Below the pieces are notes generated by a model. The model was given only the letters and a program-made list of their open reading frames with translations. It did no database searches and was not told where the DNA came from. Positions 8,285 to 17,049 of a stretch of DNA of 64,000 nt are shown in pieces (position 1 is the first letter of the stretch; each line of letters begins with the position of its first letter). The position numbers and the translations under genes are program-made. This DNA comes from Actinoplanes sandaracinus (GTDB taxonomy: Bacteria > Actinomycetota > Actinomycetes > Mycobacteriales > Micromonosporaceae). The stretch is taken from positions 169,951 to 233,950 of the forward strand of contig NZ_JASCTH010000017.1 of the NCBI RefSeq assembly GCF_030009775.1, read 5' to 3'.

Positions 8285-8973
8285 GCTGCGCGATCGACAA
8301 CGGCACGCTGACGACCAATGCGCTTCGTCAGATCCGGGCGGTCAAGGCTCAGGTCGTCAAAACACCAGTGCGCGAGCGGGACACCACCCGCGCGCTGACC
8401 AATGATGAGCGCGATCACGTCATCGCCTACGCGGACAAACTCACCTTGTCCGAGACCATCAACCCGCGTACCCGGCGGAAGCGCGAGGCGGTCGCCGACC
8501 TCATGGCGTTCATGGCCGGCACCGGCGTACGGATCAACGAGGCGAGGGCCGTTCGCTGGGACGACTTCGACCTGAAGGCCGGAACAGTTCACGTGCGCGG
8601 CACCAAGACGCGTGGATCGGATCGGCGGCTGAGCCTTCCGTCGTGGCTCACCGAGCGGCTGAAGGCGAGGGCGGAACGACTGGGAACTGACGGGCTGGTC
8701 TTCAGCTCCCCGCACCACCTGAACGAGCCGGAGCGCGTGTGGGACCAGAGCAACTCGGCCAAGGCGCTCGCTCGCATCTTCATCGGCAGCGGGTTCCCCT
8801 GGGCCACCCCGCACACCCTCCGCCGTACGGTGGCGACGATCCTGGACCAGTCCGGCGTACCGCTCGCGAAGATCGCGGACCAGCTCGGTCACACCGATCC
8901 GGCCATGACCGCACGTGTTTACCTGGGGCGCGACCTCATGGGCGACAAGTCGGCGGTCGCCGCGTACCTCTGA
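8281..8973 (+). pseudogene. Tyrosine integrase, N-terminally truncated
   Basis: From about 8281 the frame encodes the end of the core-binding region and a full catalytic domain: Arg in TGVRINEARAVRW, HTLRR (HxxR), LGHTD and the nucleophile Tyr in ARVYLGR. The frame stays open back to 8026, but that part is the antisense of the helicase gene and has no integrase character, so the arm-binding and most of the core-binding region are missing. The gene ends 90 bp from the 3' end of tRNA-Arg, the classic position of an integrase beside its attachment site. A deletion apparently joined it head-to-head with the helicase gene. Confidence 0.7.
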
Positions 8974-9063
8974 CGCCGGAACGTCAAAGTAGGTAACAAT
9001 CCAGGTAACCAGGGCTTGAGCTGGAGCATCGTCAGATGCGTACGCCCTGGTAGATCGAAGTTG

Positions 9064-9139
9064 TGGCGCGCCCGGCAGGATTCGAACCTGCGACCGACGG
9101 ATTAGAAGTCCGTTGCTCTATCCGCTGAGCTACGAGCGC
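9064..9139 (-). tRNA. tRNA-Arg (anticodon TCT)
   Basis: A complete 76-nt cloverleaf on the minus strand: acceptor GCGCTCG pairs with CGGGCGC (with a G-T pair), the anticodon stem is ACGGA/TCCGT with loop CTTCTAA giving anticodon TCT (reads AGA), the T-arm is GCAGG-TTCGAAT-CCTGC, and CCA is encoded. Its 3' end faces the integrase remnant, so it is the likely attachment site of the island to its left. Confidence 0.95.
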
Positions 9140-9152
9140 TGGCCTGCACATA

Positions 9153-10235
9153 CTAGGCGGTCGTGCCGGACTTGTCGTCCGCCTCCTCGGCGGCGCCGCG
9201 TCCGACCGCCGCCTCGGCCGCTTCAAGAACGGTGGCTATGCCCGCTTGATCCTCCGGTGCGGGCGGAATGACCTCCATCGGAGTACCCGGAGCCGGCACG
9301 AAAGCATCCACCCAGCGTCCCACTTCCCGGAATACCTCAGCCCGCACGTCCTTACCGGAGAGCGTCAGGTCGTGCATGCCCCCGTCGAACCGTGCGATCG
9401 TCACCTGCGGCCCCAGGCCGGGAGCCCAGCGCGCGATGTGTTCCACGTCCAGCACCGAATCCGTCACCCGCACGTCGTCGTGCCATTCCCGTCCCCGGAA
9501 GGTCCGGGTCGAACACGCCACCAGCACCGGCACGTCGATCGCCAGGCCCTCGCGCAGCTTGCGCTGTCCCCGGCGGACGGCGTCGAGCCAGCCCATCCGG
9601 ACCGGGAAACCGGAAATCGGTTTCCACGTCAGGTCATAGCTCCACTCACCGTTGTGCTCACTGTGCAGGCTCTGGCCATAGAGGCCGAGCGAGGCGACAG
9701 GCATCTTCCGGTACGGGGCACGGCCGCTCACCGCGAGCACCGCCGCCATCAGCGGGCGGCGCATCAGCCACGGCAGATTGAAGTCGAAGAACGGGCTGTT
9801 CAGGAAGAGGCCGTCGACCAGGCCCTGCCCGCGGCGGGTGTGCGCCCACAGCGAGGTGATCAGACCGCCCGTCGAGTGGCCGGCCACCAGTAGCTGGTCG
9901 TGGCCGTCCTCCTCACGGATGATCCGGACCGCCTCGTCCAGTTCGGGAAAGTAGTCGGTCAGGCTGCGGGCGAAGTTCGGCGTCTGGTGCGCCAGCAGGC
10001 TCCGCCCGTACTTCCGCAGGTCGAGCGCGTAAAAGTCCCAGCCCCGTTCGACGAAGAAATCCGCCAGATGGGTCTGGAAGAAATAGTCCACGAACCCGTG
10101 GACGTGCAGCACGGCCCGCCGCGTCGGCGTCTCCGCCCGGCGGCGGACCAGGGTCGCCACGACCGGGCCCTCGTCGTCGCTGCCCAGATCAATGGTGTGC
10201 CGCTCGTACGGCCATCCGAGGACGTCGGTCTCCAC
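9153..10235 (-). CDS. Alpha/beta hydrolase of the serine aminopeptidase (lysophospholipase-like) family
   Basis: The 360-residue protein has the Hydrolase_4 layout: HVHGF oxyanion region, the nucleophile elbow GHSTGG and a C-terminal catalytic His in GGMHDLTLS. No signal peptide is seen, so it is probably cytoplasmic and acts on lipid or ester substrates. The last 50 residues are an Ala/Glu-rich tail beyond the fold. It is transcribed away from ssb, sharing a 170-bp divergent promoter region. Confidence 0.8.
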   Translation of the reverse strand: METDVLGWPYERHTIDLGSDDEGPVVATLVRRRAETPTRRAVLHVHGFVDYFFQTHLADFFVERGWDFYALDLRKYGRSLLAHQTPNFARSLTDYFPELDEAVRIIREEDGHDQLLVAGHSTGGLITSLWAHTRRGQGLVDGLFLNSPFFDFNLPWLMRRPLMAAVLAVSGRAPYRKMPVASLGLYGQSLHSEHNGEWSYDLTWKPISGFPVRMGWLDAVRRGQRKLREGLAIDVPVLVACSTRTFRGREWHDDVRVTDSVLDVEHIARWAPGLGPQVTIARFDGGMHDLTLSGKDVRAEVFREVGRWVDAFVPAPGTPMEVIPPAPEDQAGIATVLEAAEAAVGRGAAEEADDKSGTTA

Positions 10236-10406
10236 GCCCCCAGGTTACCCATGGGTATGGCCCGGCGCGCCATATCAGATCGACCACTGAACGCCCCGCC
10301 CGTCCACAATCCGCCGTCATCCACAATCCGTGACCGCAAGATCCTCGCCGGTGACCAAAGCTCGAACCCGACCGAAGCACCCGACGCCTCAGAGAGGAAG
10401 AAAGTC

Positions 10407-11057
10407 TTGTTCGAGACCAACATCGTCGTCGTCGGCAACGTTCTCACCGCCCCCGAGTGGCGGCGCACCAGCAACAACAACGCGCTGGTCGCCAACTTCC
10501 GGATCGCCTCCACCGCCCGCCGATACGACCGCGAGACCGGCCGCTGGGTCGACGGCAACAGCCTGCGCGTCCGGGTGAGCGCCTGGCGCAAACTCGCCGA
10601 AGGCGTCGCCTCCTCGATAACCGTCGGTGACCCGGTCGTCGTCTACGGCCGCATCTACACCCGCGACTGGATCGACGACGACAACAACAACCGCGTCTCC
10701 TACGAGATGGAGGCCTTCGCCATCGGCCACGACCTGGCCCGTGGACGGGCCCGTTTCTATCGCAGCAAGCCGGCCGCCGGCAACAGCATGATCGAGGGGC
10801 CCGACAGCGACGCCATCGTCGGCGGCGAGACCTCCGTGGCCCTCGCCGAGGAGGAGATCCCCGTCGGCTTCGGCGACGGGCTCCCCGAGCGCGTCCCCGA
10901 GGAGGAGGAACCGGGCTTCCTCGAGGTCGTCGCCCGGTTCGCCGACGAAACCGCGGAAGCCGGAGACGACCCCGACCCGGTCGTACCCGTCTCGGCGCCG
11001 CCGGTCGAGACCCGCCGCGTCCGGCGCGCCTCCCGCCGGGAGCCGGTCGCGGCCTGA
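10407..11057 (+). CDS. ssb: Single-stranded DNA-binding protein
   Basis: The OB-fold starts with LFETNIVVVGNVL and continues through FRIASTARR and the WVDGNSLRVRVSAW strand, typical of actinobacterial SSB. TTG at 10407 after GAGGAAG is the best start, giving 216 residues; the frame is open upstream but non-homologous. The C-terminal third is acidic and disordered and ends in Arg-rich RRASRREPVAA rather than the acidic DDDIPF-type tip that binds partner proteins, so this resembles the second, divergent SSB (Rv2478c type) rather than the essential replication SSB. Confidence 0.85.
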   Translation: MFETNIVVVGNVLTAPEWRRTSNNNALVANFRIASTARRYDRETGRWVDGNSLRVRVSAWRKLAEGVASSITVGDPVVVYGRIYTRDWIDDDNNNRVSYEMEAFAIGHDLARGRARFYRSKPAAGNSMIEGPDSDAIVGGETSVALAEEEIPVGFGDGLPERVPEEEEPGFLEVVARFADETAEAGDDPDPVVPVSAPPVETRRVRRASRREPVAA

Positions 11058-11144
11058 GACCTTCCCGAAACCGCCGCGCGCGCAGATCAAGCCCCCTGCC
11101 GATCTCCGCTCGCGGCGGAGCCCGGCGGCCCGGCCGGTCAAGGG

Positions 11145-11178
11145 GTCACGTCATCCACCTCCGCCCAGGTGGCGTGAC
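11145..11178 (+). terminator. Hairpin downstream of ssb
   Basis: Stem GTCACG plus CCACCT pairs with AGGTGG plus CGTGAC, with a 4-nt bulge (TCAT) and a CCGCCC loop. It lies 88 bp after the ssb stop. The rest of the 320-bp gap to 11378 shows no gene. Confidence 0.55.
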
Positions 11179-11377
11179 GTCCGGCCGGGCCGCTGAGGCC
11201 CTCACCCATCACTCGAAAGAGCGACGAATGAAGCTGCGCCAGAAGGGGTATAACCACCTATTTGTCGAAACCCGTGGATTCCTTCTATCGGGATGGGCCG
11301 ATCGTGCCGCTGGAACCGCCCACCCGTCGGAGCGGCCCGGGTAGGCCCCGCACATCGCCTACCGGCAGACTGAACGC

Positions 11378-11842
11378 GTGCTGCTGAAGGACATTCGCGC
11401 CATCACGACCGAGGCGATGGTGCTATCGCCGGAGGACCCGTCAGCCGAGGACGCCAACACCAACTGGCTCGGCGCCCCGCCGCATGAGCGGATGGGCCTG
11501 TCCGCGGACGAGGTCGTGGCCGCGTTCGAAGAGACCGCGGCCAAGCTCCGGGAACTGGTGGCCAACCGCGGCCACCGGGGCACCGCCACCTTCTACGTCT
11601 GGCACGACGCCGTCGCCGGGCAGCTCCGTTGCTCGACCCGCACCCGCAAACCGAGCGACCTGCCGTTCAACGACGAATACCAGGTCACCCACGACCTCCG
11701 TGCCATCGTCGTCGAGTTCCTCGAAGACCGGGCGCCAGGCGCGATCGTCTGGGGACAACTCGAACCCGTGCCCTTCGACCCCGCCACCGAGCCCCCGGCC
11801 ATCGCGGTCTGGGCGTTCGACCTCACCCCGTTCGGCCGCTGA
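11378..11842 (+). CDS. Hypothetical protein, conserved type
   Basis: A 154-residue soluble protein starts at a GTG. It is mostly charged helix and strand, with aromatic YVWHD and WGQLEP segments and no signal or membrane region. It ends 19 bp before cobD on the same strand, so it may be co-transcribed with the cobalamin genes. I do not recognise the family. Confidence 0.6.
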   Translation: MLLKDIRAITTEAMVLSPEDPSAEDANTNWLGAPPHERMGLSADEVVAAFEETAAKLRELVANRGHRGTATFYVWHDAVAGQLRCSTRTRKPSDLPFNDEYQVTHDLRAIVVEFLEDRAPGAIVWGQLEPVPFDPATEPPAIAVWAFDLTPFGR

Positions 11843-11861
11843 CCGGACCAGGAGACACACA

Positions 11862-12899
11862 GTGCCACCACGGTGGACCGCGGACGCGGCCGGACTCCTC
11901 GCCGGATACCTGCTCGACGCGGCGCTCGGCGATCCACGACGGCTGCATCCGGTAGCCGGCTTCGGCACCGCCGCCGGCGCCCTGGAACGCCGCATCCACC
12001 GGCCCCACCGCCGGGCCGGGACGGCCTTCACCGCGATCGCCGTCGGACTACCCGTCCTCGCCGGACTCGCCGCGGCCAGGGCCACCCGCAACCATCCGGC
12101 CGCCCGGATCGCCGTCACCGCCGCGGCCACCTGGACCGTGCTCGGCGGACGCACCCTCCGCCGCGAAGCCCGCACCATGGCCCGTCACCTGGACGCCGGC
12201 GACCTGCCGGCCGCCCGGGGGCGGCTCAACCACCTGTGCGGCCGCGACCCGTCCGCACTCGACGAACCGGAACTCGCCCGGGCCACCGTCGAATCAGTCG
12301 CCGAGAACACCTCCGACGCCGTTGTCGCCCCGCTCGTCTGGGGCGCCCTGCTCGGCCCCGCCGGCCTGCTCGGATACCGGGCGGCCAACACGCTCGACGC
12401 CATGGTGGGACACCGCTCGCCGCGGTACGCGCGGTTCGGCACACCATCGGCGCGGCTCGACGACCTGCTCAACCTGGCGCCGTCGCGACTCACCGGCCTG
12501 ATCACCGTGGCCGTGTCGCCGGTCGCCGGCGGAACGCCACGGGAGACGCTGCGGGTGTGGCGGCGCGACCGGGGCGACCATCCGTCGCCCAACGCCGGGC
12601 AGTGCGAGTCGGCCATGGCGGGGGCGCTCGGGGTGCGGCTCGGCGGACGCAACGTCTATTTCGGACGTAGCGAGACGCGGCCGTTCCTCGGGGACGGCCC
12701 GCGGCCGTCGGCGGTGCATCTGCGCCGGGCGGCCCGGGTCTCGGGAACGGTGGGCGCGGTGGCTGTCGTGCTGGCGGCCGCCGTGGCCGCGGCACGAAGT
12801 GCGATGACAGCCGGTGGAGGCGGCGGGGGCGGGGCGGGGCCCGAAGGGCCAGGGCGACCGGAACCGCGTACACCTGGATCGTGGTGCAGCCGCCGATGA
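11862..12899 (+). CDS. cobD: Adenosylcobinamide-phosphate synthase, CobD/CbiB
   Basis: The 345-residue membrane protein attaches the aminopropanol arm to adenosylcobyric acid in cobalamin synthesis. Family hallmarks are the N-terminal LLAGYLLDAALGDPRRLHPV, VESVAENTSDAVVAPL, AANTLDAMVGHR and SPNAGQCESAMAGALGVRLGG. Several hydrophobic segments are present. The GTG start follows an AGGAGA site. A Gly-rich stretch (GGGGGGGAGPEG) near the C-terminus is an unusual extension. Its TGA overlaps the cobQ ATG by 4 bp, so translation is coupled. Confidence 0.92.
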   Translation: MPPRWTADAAGLLAGYLLDAALGDPRRLHPVAGFGTAAGALERRIHRPHRRAGTAFTAIAVGLPVLAGLAAARATRNHPAARIAVTAAATWTVLGGRTLRREARTMARHLDAGDLPAARGRLNHLCGRDPSALDEPELARATVESVAENTSDAVVAPLVWGALLGPAGLLGYRAANTLDAMVGHRSPRYARFGTPSARLDDLLNLAPSRLTGLITVAVSPVAGGTPRETLRVWRRDRGDHPSPNAGQCESAMAGALGVRLGGRNVYFGRSETRPFLGDGPRPSAVHLRRAARVSGTVGAVAVVLAAAVAAARSAMTAGGGGGGGAGPEGPGRPEPRTPGSWCSRR

Positions 12900-14428
12900 C
12901 CGCAGGCCTCTTGATCGCCGGCACCACCTCGGACGCCGGCAAGAGCATCCTGACCGCCGGAATCTGCCGCTGGCTGCACCGCCAGGGCGTCCGCGTGGCA
13001 CCGTTCAAAGCCCAGAACATGTCCAACAACTCGGTCGTCGTGGTCACCCCCGACGGCCGGGGCGGCGAGATCGGCCGAGCCCAAGCCATGCAGGCGGCCG
13101 CCTGCGGCATCGCCCCCGACCTGCGGTTCAACCCGGTTCTGCTCAAGCCCGGCAGCGACCGTTCCAGTCAGGTGGTCCTCCTCGGCGAGGCCGTCGACAC
13201 GGTGACCGCCGGCAACTACCGCACTCTGCGCCCGCGGCTCGCCGAGACCGCCCACGCCGCCCTGGACGACCTGCGAACCGACTACGACGTGGTGATCTGC
13301 GAGGGCGCCGGCAGCCCCACCGAGATCAACCTCCGCGACGGCGACTTCGTCAACATGGGCCTGGCCCGGCGGTTCGGGCTGCCCACGATCGTGGTCGGAG
13401 ACATCGACCGGGGTGGGGTGTTCGCCGCCTTCTTCGGCACGCTGGCCCTGCTGTCTCGGGCGGATCAGGAACTGGTCTCCGGCTTCGTGATCAACAAATT
13501 CCGTGGTGACATGGGCCTGCTGCGGCCCGGACTGGACATGATCACCGCGGTGACCGGGCGGCCGGTCCACGGCGTCCTACCGTTCCACCTGGACATCTGG
13601 CTCGACGCGGAGGACTCCCTCGCGTACGGCCGGGCGCTGGGACGCCCCGGACCGCCGCGCGGGACCGAGTGGCTGCGGGTCGCGGTGATCCGCGTTCCGC
13701 GGATCTCGAACGCCACCGACGCCGAGGCGCTCGCCGCCGAGCCCGGCGTGCGGGTTCAGCTGACCATCGAGCCGGCGGAGATCGCCGACGCCGACCTGGT
13801 GGTGATCCCCGGCTCCAAGGCGACCGTGAGTGATCTCGCCTGGCTGCGGGAGACCGGCCTGGCCGACGCGATCAGCGCGCACGCCGCCGCGGGCAAGCCG
13901 CTGCTGGGCATCTGCGGCGGCTTCCAGATGCTCGGCGAGAAGATCCACGACGAGGTGGAGAGCGGCCGGGGTACGGCGCCCGGACTCGGCCTGCTGCCGG
14001 TGGAGATCACCTTCGCGCCCCGCAAGACGCTGGCCAGGTCGGTCGGCGCGGGTCTCGGTGTCCCGGTGCGCGGTTACGAGATTCATCACGGGTACGTGTC
14101 CACAGGCGCCCCGGAACCGCTCCTGCGCTACAGCGACGGCCGGCCGGAGGGCGCCGTCGCCGGAAACGTCTACGGCACGCACTGGCACGGGGCTTTCGAG
14201 TCGGACGAGTTCCGCCGCCGATTCCTGACCGAGGCCGCCCGCCAGGCCGGCCGGCACGGTTTCACGACCGCCCCGGACACCCGGTTCGCGTCGGTGCGCG
14301 AACGTGCCCTGGACGTGCTCGGTGACCTGGTCGAGGAGCACCTGGACACGGCGGCCCTGTGGCGGCTGATCGAGAACGGTCCCGTACCGGGAATGCCGTT
14401 CCTGCCGCCGGGCGCGCCGGCCACCTAG
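12896..14428 (+). CDS. cobQ: Cobyric acid synthase, CobQ/CbiP
   Basis: A 510-residue glutamine-dependent amidotransferase that amidates adenosylcobyrinate a,c-diamide to cobyric acid. The N-terminal DAGKSILTAG P-loop and FKAQNMSNNSVV are followed by CEGAGSPTEINL. The C-terminal class I glutaminase domain has the catalytic Cys in GICGGFQMLG and His in GTHWHGAFE. ATG at 12896 sits in an ATGA overlap with cobD and is preferred over the upstream GTG at 12881. Confidence 0.93.
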   Translation: MTAGLLIAGTTSDAGKSILTAGICRWLHRQGVRVAPFKAQNMSNNSVVVVTPDGRGGEIGRAQAMQAAACGIAPDLRFNPVLLKPGSDRSSQVVLLGEAVDTVTAGNYRTLRPRLAETAHAALDDLRTDYDVVICEGAGSPTEINLRDGDFVNMGLARRFGLPTIVVGDIDRGGVFAAFFGTLALLSRADQELVSGFVINKFRGDMGLLRPGLDMITAVTGRPVHGVLPFHLDIWLDAEDSLAYGRALGRPGPPRGTEWLRVAVIRVPRISNATDAEALAAEPGVRVQLTIEPAEIADADLVVIPGSKATVSDLAWLRETGLADAISAHAAAGKPLLGICGGFQMLGEKIHDEVESGRGTAPGLGLLPVEITFAPRKTLARSVGAGLGVPVRGYEIHHGYVSTGAPEPLLRYSDGRPEGAVAGNVYGTHWHGAFESDEFRRRFLTEAARQAGRHGFTTAPDTRFASVRERALDVLGDLVEEHLDTAALWRLIENGPVPGMPFLPPGAPAT

Positions 14429-14549
14429 GGACCGTTCTCAGGGTCTTCTCCGGGGTCCGGGTGAGGGACACGCGTTGCGTCACCGGCGTACGTTGGGGCC
14501 CGGAAGCGCGGCCGTGCGCCGCGGTAGCGGCGAGAACGGGGTGAGTCAG

Positions 14550-15629
14550 ATGACGACCGAAGATGACAACCGGCCGGCGCGCCGCCGTGTGGTCCTGACC
14601 GGCATCAGCTCGCGGGCCTGGGAACACCCCGCCGATCGGGGCGCGCTGTCCGCGCTGCGTGAGCTGCGTGGGTTCGACGACGTGGTGAAGACGTTCTTCG
14701 GCATGTGGAACGAGCGGGGTTTCCGGCTGATGTTCCTGGCCGGGGCGATCCGCGTCGACCACCGGCAGTACCCGCGGGTCTACCAGCGGTTCGCCGAGGC
14801 GGCGAGCACGCTCGACGTGGCCGAGCTTCCCGAGCTCTACGTCACGCAGAACCCGCTTATCCACGGGCAGGCGATCGGCCTGGACCGGCCGTTCATCGTG
14901 ATCAGCACGGGCGCGGTGGACAAACTCGACGATGACGAGTTGCGTGCCCTGCTCGGTCACGAGATCGGTCACGTGCGCAGCGGCCATGCCGTCTACAAGA
15001 CCATCATGAAGATCCTGACCGGCTGGCTGGCCACGATCAGCTGGCTGCCGGTGGGTGTGATGGCTCTGCGGGCGATCATCGCGGCGATGCTGGAGTGGTG
15101 GCGCAAGGCCGAGCTCTCCGCTGACCGGGCCGGTCTCCTCGCCGGCCAGGACCCGGCGGCCTCGTTGCGCCTGCTGATGAAGGTCGCGGGCGGCGGCGAT
15201 CTGTCGCAGATCGACACCGCGGCGTTCCTGGAGCAGGCCGCGGAATACGAGGGCGGCGGCGACCTGCGCGACAGCCTTCATAAGATCGGCCTGACCGCGT
15301 GGAGCAGTCACCCGGTTCCGGTCGCCCGGGCCGCCGAGCTGCGCAAGTGGATCGACTCTGGGGAGTATGCGCGGATCGTCGGCGGCGAATACCCGCGTCG
15401 TGACTCCGATGGCGACACGTCGGTCTCCGAGGACGTGAAGGCGGCGGCGAAGGCGTACCAGGACGACTTCGCCAACTCGCAGGATCCGCTGGTCGGCCTG
15501 GTGCGGCGTCTCGGTGGCGGAGCCGCCGACCTGGCCGGATCAGCCGCCGGCAAGGCCTACAACTGGGCCAGTGACGCGGCCCGGCGCGGGCGCCGCGACA
15601 ACGGCGGAGACGGTACGCCGGACGCATGA
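14550..15629 (+). CDS. M48-family zinc metallopeptidase
   Basis: A 359-residue protein with HEIGH inside LLGHEIGHVRSGH (zinc ligands and catalytic Glu) and the third ligand Glu in KAELSADRAG. Two hydrophobic segments follow HEIGH (about residues 150-190), so it is probably membrane-associated, like HtpX/Ste24 relatives, which take part in membrane-protein quality control. The C-terminal 80 residues are Gly/Ala/Arg-rich and disordered. ATG 14550 follows GGGGTGAG. Confidence 0.85.
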   Translation: MTTEDDNRPARRRVVLTGISSRAWEHPADRGALSALRELRGFDDVVKTFFGMWNERGFRLMFLAGAIRVDHRQYPRVYQRFAEAASTLDVAELPELYVTQNPLIHGQAIGLDRPFIVISTGAVDKLDDDELRALLGHEIGHVRSGHAVYKTIMKILTGWLATISWLPVGVMALRAIIAAMLEWWRKAELSADRAGLLAGQDPAASLRLLMKVAGGGDLSQIDTAAFLEQAAEYEGGGDLRDSLHKIGLTAWSSHPVPVARAAELRKWIDSGEYARIVGGEYPRRDSDGDTSVSEDVKAAAKAYQDDFANSQDPLVGLVRRLGGGAADLAGSAAGKAYNWASDAARRGRRDNGGDGTPDA

Positions 15630-15680
15630 TCCACCGGCCGGGCCGGGAAGTTGTCGGCTTCCCGGCTTACGATCGGCGGC

Positions 15681-17033
15681 ATGAGCCTGAGTGAATCCGA
15701 TCTGCGTGCCGCGATCCGGCGCGAGATGCCCGGTGTCCGCGCCGACCTGGAACGGCTGGTGCGGATCCCGGGCGTCGCTTTTGAAGGTTTCGACCACTCG
15801 CACGTCGAGCGGTCCGCCGAGGCGGTCGCCGAGTTGTTGCGCGGGTGCGGGCTCGACACCGAGATCGTCCGGCACGGCGGCCAGCCCGCCGTGATCGGCC
15901 GTAAGGCGGCGCCGCCCGGAGCGCCGACCGTGCTGCTCTACGCGCATCATGACGTGCAGCCGGCGGGCGACCCAGCGTTGTGGACGAGCGACCCGTTCGA
16001 GCCGGTGGAGCGCGACGGCCGTCTCTACGGGCGCGGCGCGGCTGACGACAAGGCGGGCGTCATGGCGCACGTCGCCGCGTTGCGCGCGTTCGGCGACCGG
16101 CTCCCGGTCGGGGTCGTCGTGTTCGTCGAGGGCGAGGAGGAATACGGATCGGAGTCCCTCGACACGATCATCCACGAGCACCTGGAGGAGCTGCGCTCCG
16201 ACGTGATCGTGATTGCCGACTCCGGCAACTGGGACATCGGCCGCCCCGCCCTGACCACCTCGCTGCGCGGCCTGGTCAACCTGTTCGCCGAGGTCAAGGT
16301 GTTGAAGAACGCCGTGCACAGCGGCATGTTCGGCGGCCCGGTGCCCGACGCGCTGATCACCCTCGTGCGGCTGCTGGCGACGCTGCACGACGACGACGGC
16401 GAGGTGGCGGTGACCGGCCTGGTCGGCCGCGAGGGCGCCAGCGTCGACTATCCGGCCGACCGATTCCGGCATGAGGCCGGGGTCCTCGACGGTGTCGAGC
16501 TGATCGGCCGCGGCACGATCACCGACCGCATCTGGACCAAACCGTCGATCTCGGTGCTCGGCATCGACGCGCCGCGCACGCTGGAGGCGGCGAACGCGTT
16601 GCAGCCCAGCGCCAAAGCCAAGATCAGTGTCCGCCTGGCGCCGGGGGAAGACCCCAAGGCGGCGTTCGAGGCGGTCCGCGCCCACCTGGAGAAGAACGTC
16701 CCGTGGGGCGCTCACCTGGAGCTCGCCTTGGAGAGTGACGGGTCGCCGTGTGTGATCGACGCGACCGGTCCGGTCTATGACGCCGCCCGGGCCGCGTTCC
16801 GTTCGGCCTGGGACGGCACTGAGCCGGTGGACATGGGTGTCGGCGGGTCGATCCCGTTCATCGCCACCTTCCAGGAGCTGTTCCCCGGTGCGGCGATCCT
16901 GGTGACCGGTGTCGAGGACCCGTACTCGGCGGCCCACGGGCCGGACGAGAGCCTGCACCTCGGCGAGTTCGAGCGGGTCTGCGTGGCCGAGGCCCTGCTG
17001 CTCAAGAACGTTGCGGAGACTCTGACGACGTAG
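15681..17033 (+). CDS. M20-family dipeptidase
   Basis: A 450-residue metallopeptidase with the di-zinc motifs of the M20/ArgE-CPG2 clan: YAHHDVQP, RGAADDKAGVMAH and EGEEEYGS, plus a dimerisation domain with KNAVHSGMFGG. It cleaves dipeptides or N-acyl amino acids in the cytoplasm. ATG at 15681 was chosen because the family homology begins within a few residues of it. It is followed 16 bp later by the FAD monooxygenase and may share its transcript. Confidence 0.88.
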   Translation: MSLSESDLRAAIRREMPGVRADLERLVRIPGVAFEGFDHSHVERSAEAVAELLRGCGLDTEIVRHGGQPAVIGRKAAPPGAPTVLLYAHHDVQPAGDPALWTSDPFEPVERDGRLYGRGAADDKAGVMAHVAALRAFGDRLPVGVVVFVEGEEEYGSESLDTIIHEHLEELRSDVIVIADSGNWDIGRPALTTSLRGLVNLFAEVKVLKNAVHSGMFGGPVPDALITLVRLLATLHDDDGEVAVTGLVGREGASVDYPADRFRHEAGVLDGVELIGRGTITDRIWTKPSISVLGIDAPRTLEAANALQPSAKAKISVRLAPGEDPKAAFEAVRAHLEKNVPWGAHLELALESDGSPCVIDATGPVYDAARAAFRSAWDGTEPVDMGVGGSIPFIATFQELFPGAAILVTGVEDPYSAAHGPDESLHLGEFERVCVAEALLLKNVAETLTT

Positions 17034-17049
17034 GGGAACGGAGTGGCTG

